Below, in pieces: positions 32,843 to 42,079 of a stretch of 64,000 nt of DNA; within the stretch, counting starts at the first letter, position 1; each line of letters begins with the position of its first letter. The notes under the pieces were generated by a model that had not been told where the DNA came from, did not search any database, and saw only the letters and a program-made list of their open reading frames with translations. The DNA comes from Arthrobacter sp. Y81 (GTDB taxonomy: Bacteria > Actinomycetota > Actinomycetes > Actinomycetales > Micrococcaceae), in contig NZ_PJIL01000018.1 in the NCBI RefSeq assembly GCF_002929335.1, positions 34,267 through 98,266 of the forward strand. Reading direction: 5' to 3'. A program made the translations under genes and the position numbers.

Positions 32843-33703
32843 ATGACAACATTGACTGAAACCTCAGTCGCTGGCAACGACGACCAGCGAAACAACGGTA
32901 AGAAGGACTCAACACAGAAGCTCATGGTTGCCCTGGATGTCGACGGCACCCTGGTCAACCATGACGGCCACATGTCGGCCCCCGTCCGTGAGGCCGCCCA
33001 GGCGGTGGTCGCAGCGGGCCACGAGGTCATGATCGCCACCGGCCGTTCCCTGAATGCCACCTTGCCCATCATTGAGCAGATCGGGATCGAAACCGGCTAC
33101 GCAGTCTGCTGCAACGGCGGCGTGACACTCCGACTCGACCCGGCGCACCCCGACGGCTACGAAGTCATCCGGAAGGCCACGTTCGATCCGGGGCCCGCGC
33201 TCCGTGCCCTCCGCAAGCGGCTCCCGCTGGCCAAGTACGCGCTGGAGGACGAGGACGGCAATTTCCTGTCCACCGAACGTTTCCAGGATGCCAGCTTCGG
33301 CGTGGAAGCAATCGGCGTGGACTTCCAGACCATGCTTGACGCCACGGCCGTGCGCGTGGTGGTGTTCAGCTCCGAAAATACGTCCGAGGAGTTCAACGAG
33401 GCCATCAAGCACATCGGCCTCGCCGGCGTCACGTATTCAGTGGGCTGGACTGCCTGGCTGGACATCGCCGCCGAAGGTGTCACCAAGGCCAGCGCCCTGG
33501 AACACCTCCGCGGCCACCTGAGTATCGAGTCGCACCTCACGGTGGCCATCGGTGACGGCCGCAACGACATCGAGATGCTCACCTGGGCCCGCCGGGGCGT
33601 GGCCATGGGCCAGGCTCCCGACGAAGTGGTCGCCGCCGCGAACGAAGTCACCTTGTCCGTTCACGACGACGGCGCCGCGCACGTTCTCCGCAGCCTGCTC
33701 TAA
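32843..33703 (+). CDS. HAD-superfamily hydrolase, Cof/IIB type phosphatase (second copy)
   Basis: A 286-residue HAD-IIB phosphatase. Motif I is ALDVDGTLVNHDG near residues 30-42, motif II the Thr in IATGRS, and motif IV GDGRNDIEMLTWA near 235. The first 25 residues are a hydrophilic extension (NDDQRNNGKKD). The substrate is unknown. It shares architecture with the protein at 778-1596. ATG 32843 has TAGGTGA close upstream; a start nearer the DxD motif (ATG in KLMVALD) would remove the extension. It is convergent with the SatD-like gene. Confidence 0.87.
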   Translation: MTTLTETSVAGNDDQRNNGKKDSTQKLMVALDVDGTLVNHDGHMSAPVREAAQAVVAAGHEVMIATGRSLNATLPIIEQIGIETGYAVCCNGGVTLRLDPAHPDGYEVIRKATFDPGPALRALRKRLPLAKYALEDEDGNFLSTERFQDASFGVEAIGVDFQTMLDATAVRVVVFSSENTSEEFNEAIKHIGLAGVTYSVGWTAWLDIAAEGVTKASALEHLRGHLSIESHLTVAIGDGRNDIEMLTWARRGVAMGQAPDEVVAAANEVTLSVHDDGAAHVLRSLL

Positions 33704-33748
33704 GGCGGGGCTGCTTCGGGTCCGCATTCACAGGGGCGGGTCAACTGC

Positions 33749-34348
33749 CTAGCGGACCTCGAGGATCAGCTGGAGCAGCCGGGCCGCAGCCGGACGGGCC
33801 GCGTGCTCCTCGTTCCATTGCGCCCTGGCCACGGCCTTGCTGACTGCTTGGGTGGTGATGCCGAGCTCCTGGGCAACTGCCTTTTGCTGGCCGCGGACAC
33901 CGGGTGTCAGCAGATCCAGGACACGCCACTCGGCCGCACTTCGCCCGTGCACAATGTGGCCGAGCAGCTTCAACACAGACTCGGATTCCGCGGCGAGGTC
34001 GGCAATCGGGCCGTCAACCGCGACGGGGATGCGTTCCTTGCCGTTGCGCAGGCGGTCCACAGCCCGGCGCGCGTAGATCAGGCCGTGTCCGGTGGCGTCC
34101 TTAATCTGGTTGGGTAGCGGCTCATTTATAGGCCCCACACCGATCCCGACAAACCAGCTCCCTGAGCGCAGGGCCACCAGGGCGGCGTCCACGGCCTGGT
34201 GCGGACAGTCCACGATGCCCTGGACTTCGTCCTCCACGGACCGGTCGAAATCGAGGCGCGCGGGTATGTGCCGCAGGTCCTTGAGCAACTGCGGTACCCG
34301 GTCACCGTCGCGCCGGCTGTCCGTTTGGTTGATGGTCAGCGTGAACAT
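33749..34348 (-). CDS. SatD-like protein with C-terminal HTH
   Basis: A 199-residue protein. The N-terminal domain (about residues 1-130) has LTINQTDSRR, a Val-x-Asp-Glu-Val-Gln-Gly segment and FVGIGVGPI, a pattern I associate with SatD-family proteins. The C-terminus (about 140-190) contains a helix-turn-helix, RGQQKAVAQELGITTQAVSKAVARA, so it probably binds DNA. Its target and signal are unknown. ATG 34348 gives a strand directly at the N-terminus. The downstream neighbour on this strand ends here; upstream on the same strand is a degraded membrane-protein gene. Confidence 0.6.
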   Translation of the reverse strand: MFTLTINQTDSRRDGDRVPQLLKDLRHIPARLDFDRSVEDEVQGIVDCPHQAVDAALVALRSGSWFVGIGVGPINEPLPNQIKDATGHGLIYARRAVDRLRNGKERIPVAVDGPIADLAAESESVLKLLGHIVHGRSAAEWRVLDLLTPGVRGQQKAVAQELGITTQAVSKAVARAQWNEEHAARPAAARLLQLILEVR

Positions 34349-34404
34349 TCTGGATGACAGACTACCCGGTGGCAGGGCGCCGTTGAGGGAAAGCGATGAG
34401 CCTT

Positions 34405-34861
34405 TCAGGTCCTCGCGCGTTCAACCTCGGGTGCCGTTGTCGTAGAGCCCGGGCACCTGATCGCGCCGGTCTTCGTCAGCCTGCCCTTGATCAGATACGC
34501 GGGGATCGCGCCTGGGGGCAGCCCCGTGGGCCACACCGGAGCGGAGGCGAACGCCAACAGGAGGTACAAGGGAGCGAAGGACCAGCAAACGGCGCGCCAG
34601 CCGCCGAGCCAGGCTCGCGACGTCGTGCCGTCCGCGATTCTGACGGAACGCATCCGGCGGCGACGAACAGCCCGTCGTTGAAAAACAGGGCCAGGGAGAG
34701 CGGGCCCAATGCCAGATCCGGCCCCAAAAGTGCGGCCAGCCCGCAACTTCCACGTAATAGGCACCCGAGGCAGTGTGCCGGCGGACGCGGCGTCCGTTGA
34801 CGGGGTCGATCAGTCCTGCGATGTCCGCTCCATCCAGCCGTGCCACGGTGGTTCCCCTCAT
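34405..34861 (-). pseudogene. frameshifted remnant of a small membrane-protein gene
   Basis: No single frame gives a sensible protein here, but three frames joined do. The first begins MRGTTVARLDGADIAGLIDP at 34861, the second carries a hydrophobic stretch (LGPLSLALFFNDGLFVAAG) around 34650-34740, and the third ends with LLLAFASAPVWPTGLPPGAI and a tail to 34405. Two frameshifts would be needed. The joined product would be about 150 residues with two membrane segments; a distant RDD-family likeness is possible but weak. Decay or sequencing errors could both explain it. Confidence 0.4.
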
Positions 34862-35053
34862 CCCGGTGCCGAATCAAACAGCATGAATTTACCTTGTTGC
34901 GTTGTGCACGGCGATGGGCAGTACAACCCACGCCCCCACTGATGAACCGGACCACGGTCGACACGCTGCCCGGAGGTTGTGCCCGTGGCCTGAAGGTGTT
35001 GCCATGGGGAAGGACGCTGCCGACGGCGGCATTGACGGAAGCGGAGAAATGCC

Positions 35054-37489
35054 ATGGCGAACACGCCGGGTAGGGACACTGCCAATAAGCCGGGGGCCAG
35101 CAATGCCGGGACGGGGACCGCGGAAGGCACCGAACTGGAACTCGTGGACCGCTGGTGGCGGGCGGCCAACTACCTCTCCGTGGGCCAGATCTACCTGCGT
35201 TCCAACCCGTTGCTGCGTGAACCGCTCCGCGCTGAAGACACCAAGTCCCGGCTCCTGGGCCATTGGGGCACCACGCCCGGACTGAACTTCGTCTACGCCC
35301 ACCTCAACCGGGTCATCCGCAGGGACCGGCAGCAGATGCTGTTCATCGCGGGTCCCGGCCACGGCGGCCCCGCAGTGGTGGCGAACGCCTGGCTCGAGGG
35401 CACCTACTCGGAGATCTACAGCAACGTGGGCGACGACGAGCCCGGGCTGGCAGAACTCTTCCGCCAGTTCTCCTATCCCGGCGGCATCCCCAGCCACGCA
35501 GCCCCCGAGACTCCTGGCTCCATCAGCGAGGGTGGCGAACTCGGGTACTCGCTGGCTCACGCCTACGGATCCGTCTTCGACAATCCGAAGCTGATCACCG
35601 CCGTCGTGATCGGTGACGGCGAGGCGGAAACCGGGCCGCTGGCGGCCAGCTGGCATTCCCACAACTTCCTGGATCCGGTGGCCGACGGCGCGGTGCTGCC
35701 CATCCTGCACCTGAACGGCTACAAGATCGCCAACCCCACGGTCCTGGCCCGGATGCCGGAAGCCCAGCTGGAACAGTTGCTCCGCGGGTACGGCCACAAA
35801 CCCCATTTCGTCACCGTGGCCGATCCTGACGACACCGCGGCCGCGCACCGCGATTTCGCCGCGGTCCTGGAGGCCTGCCTGGCCGAGATCCGCGCCATCC
35901 AGGCGGAGCGCCGCGGCGCCGGGACCCCGTCGACAGATGACGCCGGTGCCGCCCAGTGGCCCATGATTGTGCTGCGTTCGCCCAAGGGCTGGACCGGACC
36001 GAAGCGGGTTGACGGCAAGCAGGTGGAAGGCACCTGGCGGAGCCATCAGGTGCCGCTGTCGGAGGTCCGCACCAATCCGGAGCACCTTGCCCAGCTGGAA
36101 CAATGGCTGGAATCCTACCGGCCCGGCGAACTCTTCGACGACCACGGCCGCCTCCGGCCCGACGTCGCGGGAAACGCTCCGGCAGGGGAACTGAGGATGA
36201 GCGCCACGCCCCATGCCAACGGCGGCATCCTGCTGCGCGACTTGAAACTGCCGGACTACCGCAAACACGCCGTCGAGGTGCCCACGCCTGGTGTGGACCG
36301 GGTCAGTGCCATGATCACCCTGGGTTCCTGGATGCGGGACGTTATTTCCCAAAATCCCGAAACTTTCCGTCTTTTCGGTCCCGATGAGACCGCCTCCAAC
36401 CGCCTGCAGGACGTCTATGACGTCACCGACAAGGTGTGGCAATACCGGATCGACGACGTCGACGAGCACCTCGCGCGGGCGGGCCGGGTGATGGAAGTGC
36501 TCAGCGAGCACCTGTGCCAGGGCTGGCTGGAAGGATATCTCCTGACCGGGCGGCACGGCGTGTTCAGCTGCTACGAGGCGTTCATCCACATTGTCGACTC
36601 CATGTTCAACCAGCATGCCAAGTGGCTCAAGGTCCACCGCGAGCTCGCCTGGCGCCAGCCTGTGGCGTCGCTGAACTACGTGTTGTCTTCGCATGTCTGG
36701 CAGCAGGACCACAACGGTTTCTCGCACCAGGATCCGGGCTTCATCGACCACGCGGTGAACAAGAAGGCGGAGGTCATCCGCGTGTACCTGCCGCCGGACG
36801 CCAACACGCTGCTGTCCGTAATGGAACACTGCCTGGATTCCCGGGATTACGTCAACATCGTGGTCAGCGGCAAGCAGCCCTCACCCACGTGGCTGGGGCC
36901 GGCTGATGCCGCCCACCACTGCCAGCGGGGGCTGGGGATCTGGGAATTCGCTGGATCCGAGGTGCCGGGTGAGGAACCTGACGTGGTGCTGGCCTGCGCC
37001 GGGGATGTTCCTACCGTGGAGACGGTTGCAGCCGCCGAACTGCTCAGGGAAGGAGCGCCCGGGCTGAAGGTCCGCGTGGTCAACGTGGTGGACCTGATGC
37101 GGCTCCAGGACGTCAGCGAGCACCCCCACGGACTGACGTCACGGGACTTCGACGGTATCTTCACGGCGGACAAGCCGATTATTTTCGCGTACCACGGGTA
37201 CCCATCGCTGATTCACCGGCTGGCCTACCGGCGCACCAACCAGGAGGGCCTGCACGTCCGCGGCTACAACGAAGAAGGGACCACCACCACGCCGTTCGAC
37301 ATGGCCATGCTCAACGGGATCGACCGCTTCCAGCTGGCCATCGACGCCATCGACCGGGTTCCGGGACTGGCGGAGCGGCACTCCCTGCTGCGGCAGGCGC
37401 TGCAGGACAGCCGTATCCGGGCGCACAACCACACGCGCAGCCACGGCGAAGACATGGAGGAGATCCGCGACTGGACGCTTGGCGGCTAA
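35054..37489 (+). CDS. xfp: phosphoketolase (xylulose 5-phosphate/fructose 6-phosphate)
   Basis: An 811-residue thiamine diphosphate enzyme that cleaves xylulose 5-phosphate (and fructose 6-phosphate) with phosphate into acetyl phosphate plus glyceraldehyde 3-phosphate or erythrose 4-phosphate. Diagnostic stretches are FIAGPGHGGPA (cofactor site), VIGDGEAETGPLA (TDP-binding GDG motif), GPDETASNRL and HGYPSLIHRLAYRR near the C-terminus. The length is standard. ATG 35054 has GGAG upstream; the first 25 residues are a low-complexity extension. No acetate kinase gene is adjacent. Its stop codon overlaps the stop of the convergent DUF429 gene. Confidence 0.95.
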   Translation: MANTPGRDTANKPGASNAGTGTAEGTELELVDRWWRAANYLSVGQIYLRSNPLLREPLRAEDTKSRLLGHWGTTPGLNFVYAHLNRVIRRDRQQMLFIAGPGHGGPAVVANAWLEGTYSEIYSNVGDDEPGLAELFRQFSYPGGIPSHAAPETPGSISEGGELGYSLAHAYGSVFDNPKLITAVVIGDGEAETGPLAASWHSHNFLDPVADGAVLPILHLNGYKIANPTVLARMPEAQLEQLLRGYGHKPHFVTVADPDDTAAAHRDFAAVLEACLAEIRAIQAERRGAGTPSTDDAGAAQWPMIVLRSPKGWTGPKRVDGKQVEGTWRSHQVPLSEVRTNPEHLAQLEQWLESYRPGELFDDHGRLRPDVAGNAPAGELRMSATPHANGGILLRDLKLPDYRKHAVEVPTPGVDRVSAMITLGSWMRDVISQNPETFRLFGPDETASNRLQDVYDVTDKVWQYRIDDVDEHLARAGRVMEVLSEHLCQGWLEGYLLTGRHGVFSCYEAFIHIVDSMFNQHAKWLKVHRELAWRQPVASLNYVLSSHVWQQDHNGFSHQDPGFIDHAVNKKAEVIRVYLPPDANTLLSVMEHCLDSRDYVNIVVSGKQPSPTWLGPADAAHHCQRGLGIWEFAGSEVPGEEPDVVLACAGDVPTVETVAAAELLREGAPGLKVRVVNVVDLMRLQDVSEHPHGLTSRDFDGIFTADKPIIFAYHGYPSLIHRLAYRRTNQEGLHVRGYNEEGTTTTPFDMAMLNGIDRFQLAIDAIDRVPGLAERHSLLRQALQDSRIRAHNHTRSHGEDMEEIRDWTLGG

Positions 37490-38274
37490 TCCGGCGACCC
37501 CGGCGACCCCGGCTGCCCCGGCTGCTCTGTGAGGTCGGCGAGCCGGCCGGACGGCACATGGATCCAGCCCTCGCTGAGGGCCGCAGCGCCGTGATCCGTG
37601 GTGGGCTGCAGCGTTTGGCCGAGGCTGACGGCCCGGGCCGTGAGGGAGGCGATGACGGCGTCGAACATGTCGTCCGAGGCTGCCAGGTCATCCCGGTGCC
37701 CGGCAAGGTCCAGCCAGGGCGCCGCAGTCTCCAGGTTGTCCAGGATAAGGCGCAGCCGTTCCGACTCCGGGGCGCCCCGCCCTTTGTACCCGCGGGAGTG
37801 GATCCCCCAGAGCTTCAGGGAGGCTGCGGGGTAGACCTCCGCCAGCCGGCCCGAGCCGTCCCTGGGCTGCGGCCCGTGGTCCCGGGCGATCTTGGCTTGG
37901 ATCACGGCGCAGCGCATCGCGGGGTGTGCCAGCCGGTCCGCAGAGACGCTGAGCGGGATCAGCCCGGTTTTGCCGGTAATGAACCGGTCGGTGTCCCGGT
38001 AGGCCAGGAGCCGGCGGCCTTCGATCCCGTCATGGTCCAGCACCGGATGCGCGTCGAATTTCAGGTGCCCGGCAAGGAAGGGAAGGAAGGCGTCCGGCCA
38101 GCCCACCGGGCAGTCGATGCCGGTCATGTCTGTGCTGCCGAACAGGTCCACGATCTCCTCGTCGGTGACATCCAGGGAGAGGTGGACCAGCTGCGCAGCG
38201 CCGCCGGTCCAGTCGATCACCGCCGCCGCCGTTTTCCTCGTGGCGGCGGCAAGGTCCACGCCCAGCGTCCTCAT
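37486..38274 (-). CDS. DUF429 family protein
   Basis: A 262-residue protein starting MRTLGVDLAAATRKTAAAVI, the strand-loop typical of RNase H-like folds, followed by GIDCPVGWPDAFLPF and a C-terminal SDDMFDAVIASLTARAVSLG that closes DUF429 domains. The conserved Asp residues (GVDLA, GIDCP, DDMFDA) suggest a metal-dependent nuclease-type centre, but function is unproven. The extreme C-terminus is a repetitive Gly-x-Pro tail (GQPGSPGSPD), encoded by short CCGGCGACC-type repeats. The stop codons of this gene and xfp share CTAA (37486-37489). Confidence 0.85.
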   Translation of the reverse strand: MRTLGVDLAAATRKTAAAVIDWTGGAAQLVHLSLDVTDEEIVDLFGSTDMTGIDCPVGWPDAFLPFLAGHLKFDAHPVLDHDGIEGRRLLAYRDTDRFITGKTGLIPLSVSADRLAHPAMRCAVIQAKIARDHGPQPRDGSGRLAEVYPAASLKLWGIHSRGYKGRGAPESERLRLILDNLETAAPWLDLAGHRDDLAASDDMFDAVIASLTARAVSLGQTLQPTTDHGAAALSEGWIHVPSGRLADLTEQPGQPGSPGSPD

Positions 38275-38351
38275 GGGTGTGCCGGGGCGGAGGTCCGCTG
38301 GCTCAGTTGCATGAAAACAATCTATTGGACGCCGGCCATTGGAACACCGGC

Positions 38352-39677
38352 TCAGACGGCGCGGAACCGGAGCGCACCGGGAAGCTCTCCCCGGCTTTCG
38401 AGGCCTTGCCCGTAGGCGAACCGGGCCCAGGTGGCGCGGAGGGCCCGGCCCTGGGCATTGATTTCGTCCCAGGTTGCGCCGTCGAGCAACCCGGCACCCT
38501 CCCAGGTCCGCTGGTTTCCGAACAGCAAGGGCAGATCGACGGTGTGGGCGGCGCCGTAGAAGTTCCCCGGGGCCGCCCAGGACAACACGTAGCTGTACGC
38601 TTTGCCGCCCGCCCGGGCATGCCGGCGGGCGAACCTCCGGGCCGGCCGGCCATAGACCGCTTCGGTCACGGCGCAGCTGATGCCGTTAACCACCGCGTTG
38701 CCCAGGACCGGGATCTTGGCCAGCCGGCTGGCCAAGGGACTGCTCGGCAGGAACAGGCGCGCCTCGTCCGAGGTGTGGCCGATCAGCACCTCGATGTGCG
38801 GCGCGGTGGCGTTCCACGCTGCCTCGATGCCGTGTTCCGGCGGCAGCGGGGCGTGCCCGTACTGGGTGCCGAACGGCATGGCGGCCATCAGCCCGTACTT
38901 TCGGGCCACTTGGGAGACACGGTCCTCGATGGCGACGACATCCATGGCCGGGGTGTCCTCGGTGACGGCTTCCGCTGCGACGCCCATGGCGGCGTTCATT
39001 TTCGCCCGGCCCCTGGCGATTCCCAGGGGCGCGCTTTGGATGATGGCGCGCTGGAACAGTGACGGCGCCTCCGGCGTCGCCATGAGGTGGGCGACGGCGT
39101 CGCCTCCCGCTGACTGGCCGAAGGCGGTGACGCGTTCCGGATCGCCGCCGAAGGCGCCGATATTGCGCTGCACCCACCGGAACGCCTCAAGCTGGTCCAA
39201 CAGGCCCAAATTCGCGGGCCGCCCTGTTCCGGTTGCCAAATACCCGAACAGTCCCAGCCGGTATGTTACGGAGACGACGATGACCCGGTTCTCGGCTACC
39301 AGGGCCTTGGCGTCGAAGATCGCCAGGTCCCCGGAACCGGAGGTGTAGGACCCGCCGTGGAGCCAGACCATAACGGGCACCTGCTCACCGTCGGCGAGGT
39401 CGGCCGGGATAGTGATCGAGAGGCGCTGGCAGTCCTCGCTGCCGGGGAGCTCGCCGTAACGGGTGCCCAGGATGTCGTCCAGGAAGGGCACCGGACCCTG
39501 TGGGCAGGCCGGGGCGGGCGACGTCGCCTCAAAAGCCGCGGTCCGGTCGGGTGCACTGGCCGGCGGCTGGAAGCGGCCCGCCGTGGCGTAGGGGATTCCG
39601 GTGGCGCGCAGCACGTCGCCGTCGCGCCAGCCGGTGACGGGACCGCACGGAGGATTGAAGGAAGGCTCGGAAGTCAC
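38352..39677 (-). CDS. type B carboxylesterase
   Basis: A 441-residue alpha/beta hydrolase of the carboxylesterase/para-nitrobenzyl esterase family. It shows the N-terminal EDCQRLSITIP signature, the oxyanion hole MVWLHGGSYTSGSG, the nucleophile in FGQSAGGDAVA (Gln replaces the usual Glu of GESAGG), the acid in HTSDEARLF and the His in AAHTVDLPLLFG. It lacks an export signal. The start is GTG 39677 (MTSEPSFNPP); the ribosome-binding site is weak, and the frame is open upstream to 39953 through a repeat region that is unlikely to be coding. Confidence 0.88.
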   Translation of the reverse strand: MTSEPSFNPPCGPVTGWRDGDVLRATGIPYATAGRFQPPASAPDRTAAFEATSPAPACPQGPVPFLDDILGTRYGELPGSEDCQRLSITIPADLADGEQVPVMVWLHGGSYTSGSGDLAIFDAKALVAENRVIVVSVTYRLGLFGYLATGTGRPANLGLLDQLEAFRWVQRNIGAFGGDPERVTAFGQSAGGDAVAHLMATPEAPSLFQRAIIQSAPLGIARGRAKMNAAMGVAAEAVTEDTPAMDVVAIEDRVSQVARKYGLMAAMPFGTQYGHAPLPPEHGIEAAWNATAPHIEVLIGHTSDEARLFLPSSPLASRLAKIPVLGNAVVNGISCAVTEAVYGRPARRFARRHARAGGKAYSYVLSWAAPGNFYGAAHTVDLPLLFGNQRTWEGAGLLDGATWDEINAQGRALRATWARFAYGQGLESRGELPGALRFRAV

Positions 39678-39722
39678 AAGCCCAACAATTTCACAAATTC
39701 CTGACACACCCCTGGAAACGGC

Positions 39723-39787
39723 CGAACGGACACTTGAGGCCTGGACCCGCGCGGGGCGGTTCCGGGTCTCAACTGTCCGTTCGCGCT
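39723..39787. repeat. long intergenic hairpin, copy 1 of a dispersed repeat
   Basis: CGAACGGACACTTGAG (39723-39738) faces CTCAACTGTCCGTTCG (39768-39783). Pairing continues inward to a five-base loop at 39751-39755, giving about 26 pairs with two mismatches and two wobbles. On the minus strand, 39768-39787 reads AGCGCGAACGGACAGTTGAG, identical over 20 bases to 56254-56273. Confidence 0.85.
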
Positions 39788-39862
39788 CGGAGGGAGGCTG
39801 ATTTAACGACGACGGCGGGTGCCTGGTTCGCGTGAACCCGGCACCCGCCGTCGAACTGCTTA

Positions 39863-40351
39863 CTAGTGCGCTGTCGGAACGTAGCGCTTGATGGATGCCT
39901 CCAGCTCGGCCTCGGCAGCGGCGCGGTCGCCCCAGCCTTCGGCCTTGACCCACTTGCCCGGCTCCAGGTCCTTGTAGCGCGTGAAGAAGTGCTCGATTTC
40001 CTTGATCAGGAATTCGCTGACGTCGCTGACCTCTTTGATGTGGTCGAAGCGGGCGTCGGTGGGCACGCAGAGGACCTTGGCGTCCCCGCCGCCGTCGTCC
40101 GTCATGTTGAATACGCCGATGGGGCGCGCTTCAACGATGACGCCCGGGTGCAGATCGAAGTCCTGCAGGAGCACCAGTGCGTCCAGCGGGTCGCCGTCTT
40201 CGCCGAGGGTGTTCTCGAAGAAACCGTAGTGCGTGGGGTACTGCATGGAGGTGAACAGGACGCGGTCCAGGCGGACGCGGCCGGTCTCGTGGTCGACTTC
40301 GTACTTGACGCGTGACCCCTTGGGGATCTCGATTGTCACGTCATGCTTCAT
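39863..40351 (-). CDS. ppa: inorganic pyrophosphatase (family I)
   Basis: A 162-residue soluble family I pyrophosphatase hydrolysing PPi to drive biosynthesis. The signature EDGDPLDALVLL with its three metal-binding Asp residues lies near residues 52-63, with VKYEVDHETGRVRLDRVL before it and the conserved FFTRYKDLEPGKW near the end. The length matches the bacterial enzyme. ATG 40351 (MKHDVTIEIP) is preceded by GAGGAG; the frame extends to 40459 without support. It is divergent from dacB across 150 bp. Confidence 0.97.
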   Translation of the reverse strand: MKHDVTIEIPKGSRVKYEVDHETGRVRLDRVLFTSMQYPTHYGFFENTLGEDGDPLDALVLLQDFDLHPGVIVEARPIGVFNMTDDGGGDAKVLCVPTDARFDHIKEVSDVSEFLIKEIEHFFTRYKDLEPGKWVKAEGWGDRAAAEAELEASIKRYVPTAH

Positions 40352-40501
40352 GGAATGCTCCTCGACTTCAGGGTGTTTGCGGCACACAGGACCATCAACT
40401 GAAGGAGTGTCGGTGCCGCCGACTACTATTGAGGATATAGCGATAGGCCCAGGTTTCATGAACTAGTGGGGACATTTCAGGACTAAAGGACCAACAGCAG
40501 C

Positions 40502-42079
40502 ATGAAACGCATGATGAGCCGCGCGGCCAGCCATCCCTGGTTCGCCATCATCAGGCGGCACCTGCCCCTGGCACTTCTGACCATCCTGATCGTCGCGCTC
40601 GCCGTCCCGGCAGCCATGCTCGTCGTGCCCGCCTTCACCGGCCGGGGCACGGAACCGGAAAGCACGGAGTCCGCTGTTCCCGCCTGGCAGCAGGTCCCGC
40701 GTGACCTCTCCCTTCCCCAGGGCATCTCGCCCCTCAAAGACTCGGCGCCAGTCCCCTGGCCGGACACCCTCGCGGCCCAGCTCAACGCCACGCTGAAAAC
40801 CGACGGCGGCGGAACGTTCACCGGTGTGGTGCAGGACGCCGCCACCGGCCAGGTGCTCTTTGACCGTGGCGGGGCCGAGGGCAGGGTCCCTGCCTCCAAC
40901 ATGAAGCTCCTGACCGCCGCCGCCGCTGTCCGCGCCCTCGGACCCGACCATCGCTTCAGTACCAGGGTGGTGGCCGGCGCCGAAACCGGATCGGTGGTCC
41001 TGACCGGCGGCGGCGACGTGCTGCTCGGCGCGGGGGAGTCATCCCAGGACGATGTGATGGGCCACGCCGGGCTCGCAACCCTTGCCCGGCTCACGGTTAA
41101 GTCCCTGCAGGAAAAAGGCATCAAGGGGCCGGTGCAGGTGCGGCTGGACGACTCCCTGTTCACCGGTCCGGCCCTGAACCCGACCTGGAGCCCGGAAGAC
41201 GTGGCTGCCGGCGAGACGGCCCCGCTGTTCCCGCTGGCCCTCAATTCGGCCCGGTACGATCCCGCTGTCACCACCGGGCCGCGCCCGCAGGACGCCGCGA
41301 TGAGCGCCGCCGAAGCGTTCTCCGCGCAGCTCACGGCGGCGGGCGCCGCCGCCGGACTGACTGTCGCTCCCGGCGTCGTGCGCGGCAAGGCGCCGGATGC
41401 CGCGGAACCGGATGCCGCAGAATCGGCCGACGGCGGTGCTGCCGACGGTGATGCTGCCGACGGCGGCGCAGCAGCAGGAGGCGGCGGCGCTGCGGAAACC
41501 AGCCCGGGCCAGGTGCTGGCCGAAGTCCAGTCCGCCACACTGCGCCAGCAGGTGGACCTGATGCTGCAGACCTCGGACAACTATCTGGCCGAAGTACTGG
41601 GCCGGATGGCCGCCGTCGCCGCGGGACAGCCCGGCAGTAACGACGGCGCCACCGCCACCGTGTACCAGCAGGTCAAGGACCTGGGAATCCCCACGGACGG
41701 CCTCCGCGTGGCGGACGTCTCGGGCCTGTCCCTGGGCAACCAGGTCTCGGCCGGGCAGCTGTCCGAAATTGTCCGGGACATTACCTCCGGCTCCGAGCCC
41801 AGCCTGCGGGCCGCAATCGGCGGCTTTCCGGTGGCAGGGCTCACCGGCACGCTCGGCAGCAGGTACACGGACGCCTCCACAGAGGGGGGCGCGGGACTGG
41901 TGCGGGCCAAGACCGGGACGCTGAACTCGGTGATTGCCCTGAGCGGCTATGTTGTGGACGCCGACGGCCGCCTTCTGGTGTTCTCCTTTATAGGAAACGG
42001 ACTGGCGCCGGGCGCCGCGGGGAACAAGACGGCGCTGGACCGCACGGCGACGGTCCTGGCTTCCTGCGGCTGCCGCTAG
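40502..42079 (+). CDS. dacB: D-alanyl-D-alanine carboxypeptidase/endopeptidase (PBP4 type)
   Basis: A 525-residue class C low-mass penicillin-binding protein. A membrane anchor or uncleaved signal (about residues 20-45) places it outside the cell. The three active-site motifs are S132-N-M-K135, S358-D-N360 and K470-T-G472. It would trim or cut peptidoglycan cross-links. Near residue 300 is an Ala/Asp/Gly-rich low-complexity insert (GGAADGDAADGGAAAGGGG) that is not part of the fold. ATG 40502 follows AAAGGACC. Its stop codon shares CTAG with the stop of the convergent small secreted-protein gene. Confidence 0.92.
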   Translation: MKRMMSRAASHPWFAIIRRHLPLALLTILIVALAVPAAMLVVPAFTGRGTEPESTESAVPAWQQVPRDLSLPQGISPLKDSAPVPWPDTLAAQLNATLKTDGGGTFTGVVQDAATGQVLFDRGGAEGRVPASNMKLLTAAAAVRALGPDHRFSTRVVAGAETGSVVLTGGGDVLLGAGESSQDDVMGHAGLATLARLTVKSLQEKGIKGPVQVRLDDSLFTGPALNPTWSPEDVAAGETAPLFPLALNSARYDPAVTTGPRPQDAAMSAAEAFSAQLTAAGAAAGLTVAPGVVRGKAPDAAEPDAAESADGGAADGDAADGGAAAGGGGAAETSPGQVLAEVQSATLRQQVDLMLQTSDNYLAEVLGRMAAVAAGQPGSNDGATATVYQQVKDLGIPTDGLRVADVSGLSLGNQVSAGQLSEIVRDITSGSEPSLRAAIGGFPVAGLTGTLGSRYTDASTEGGAGLVRAKTGTLNSVIALSGYVVDADGRLLVFSFIGNGLAPGAAGNKTALDRTATVLASCGCR

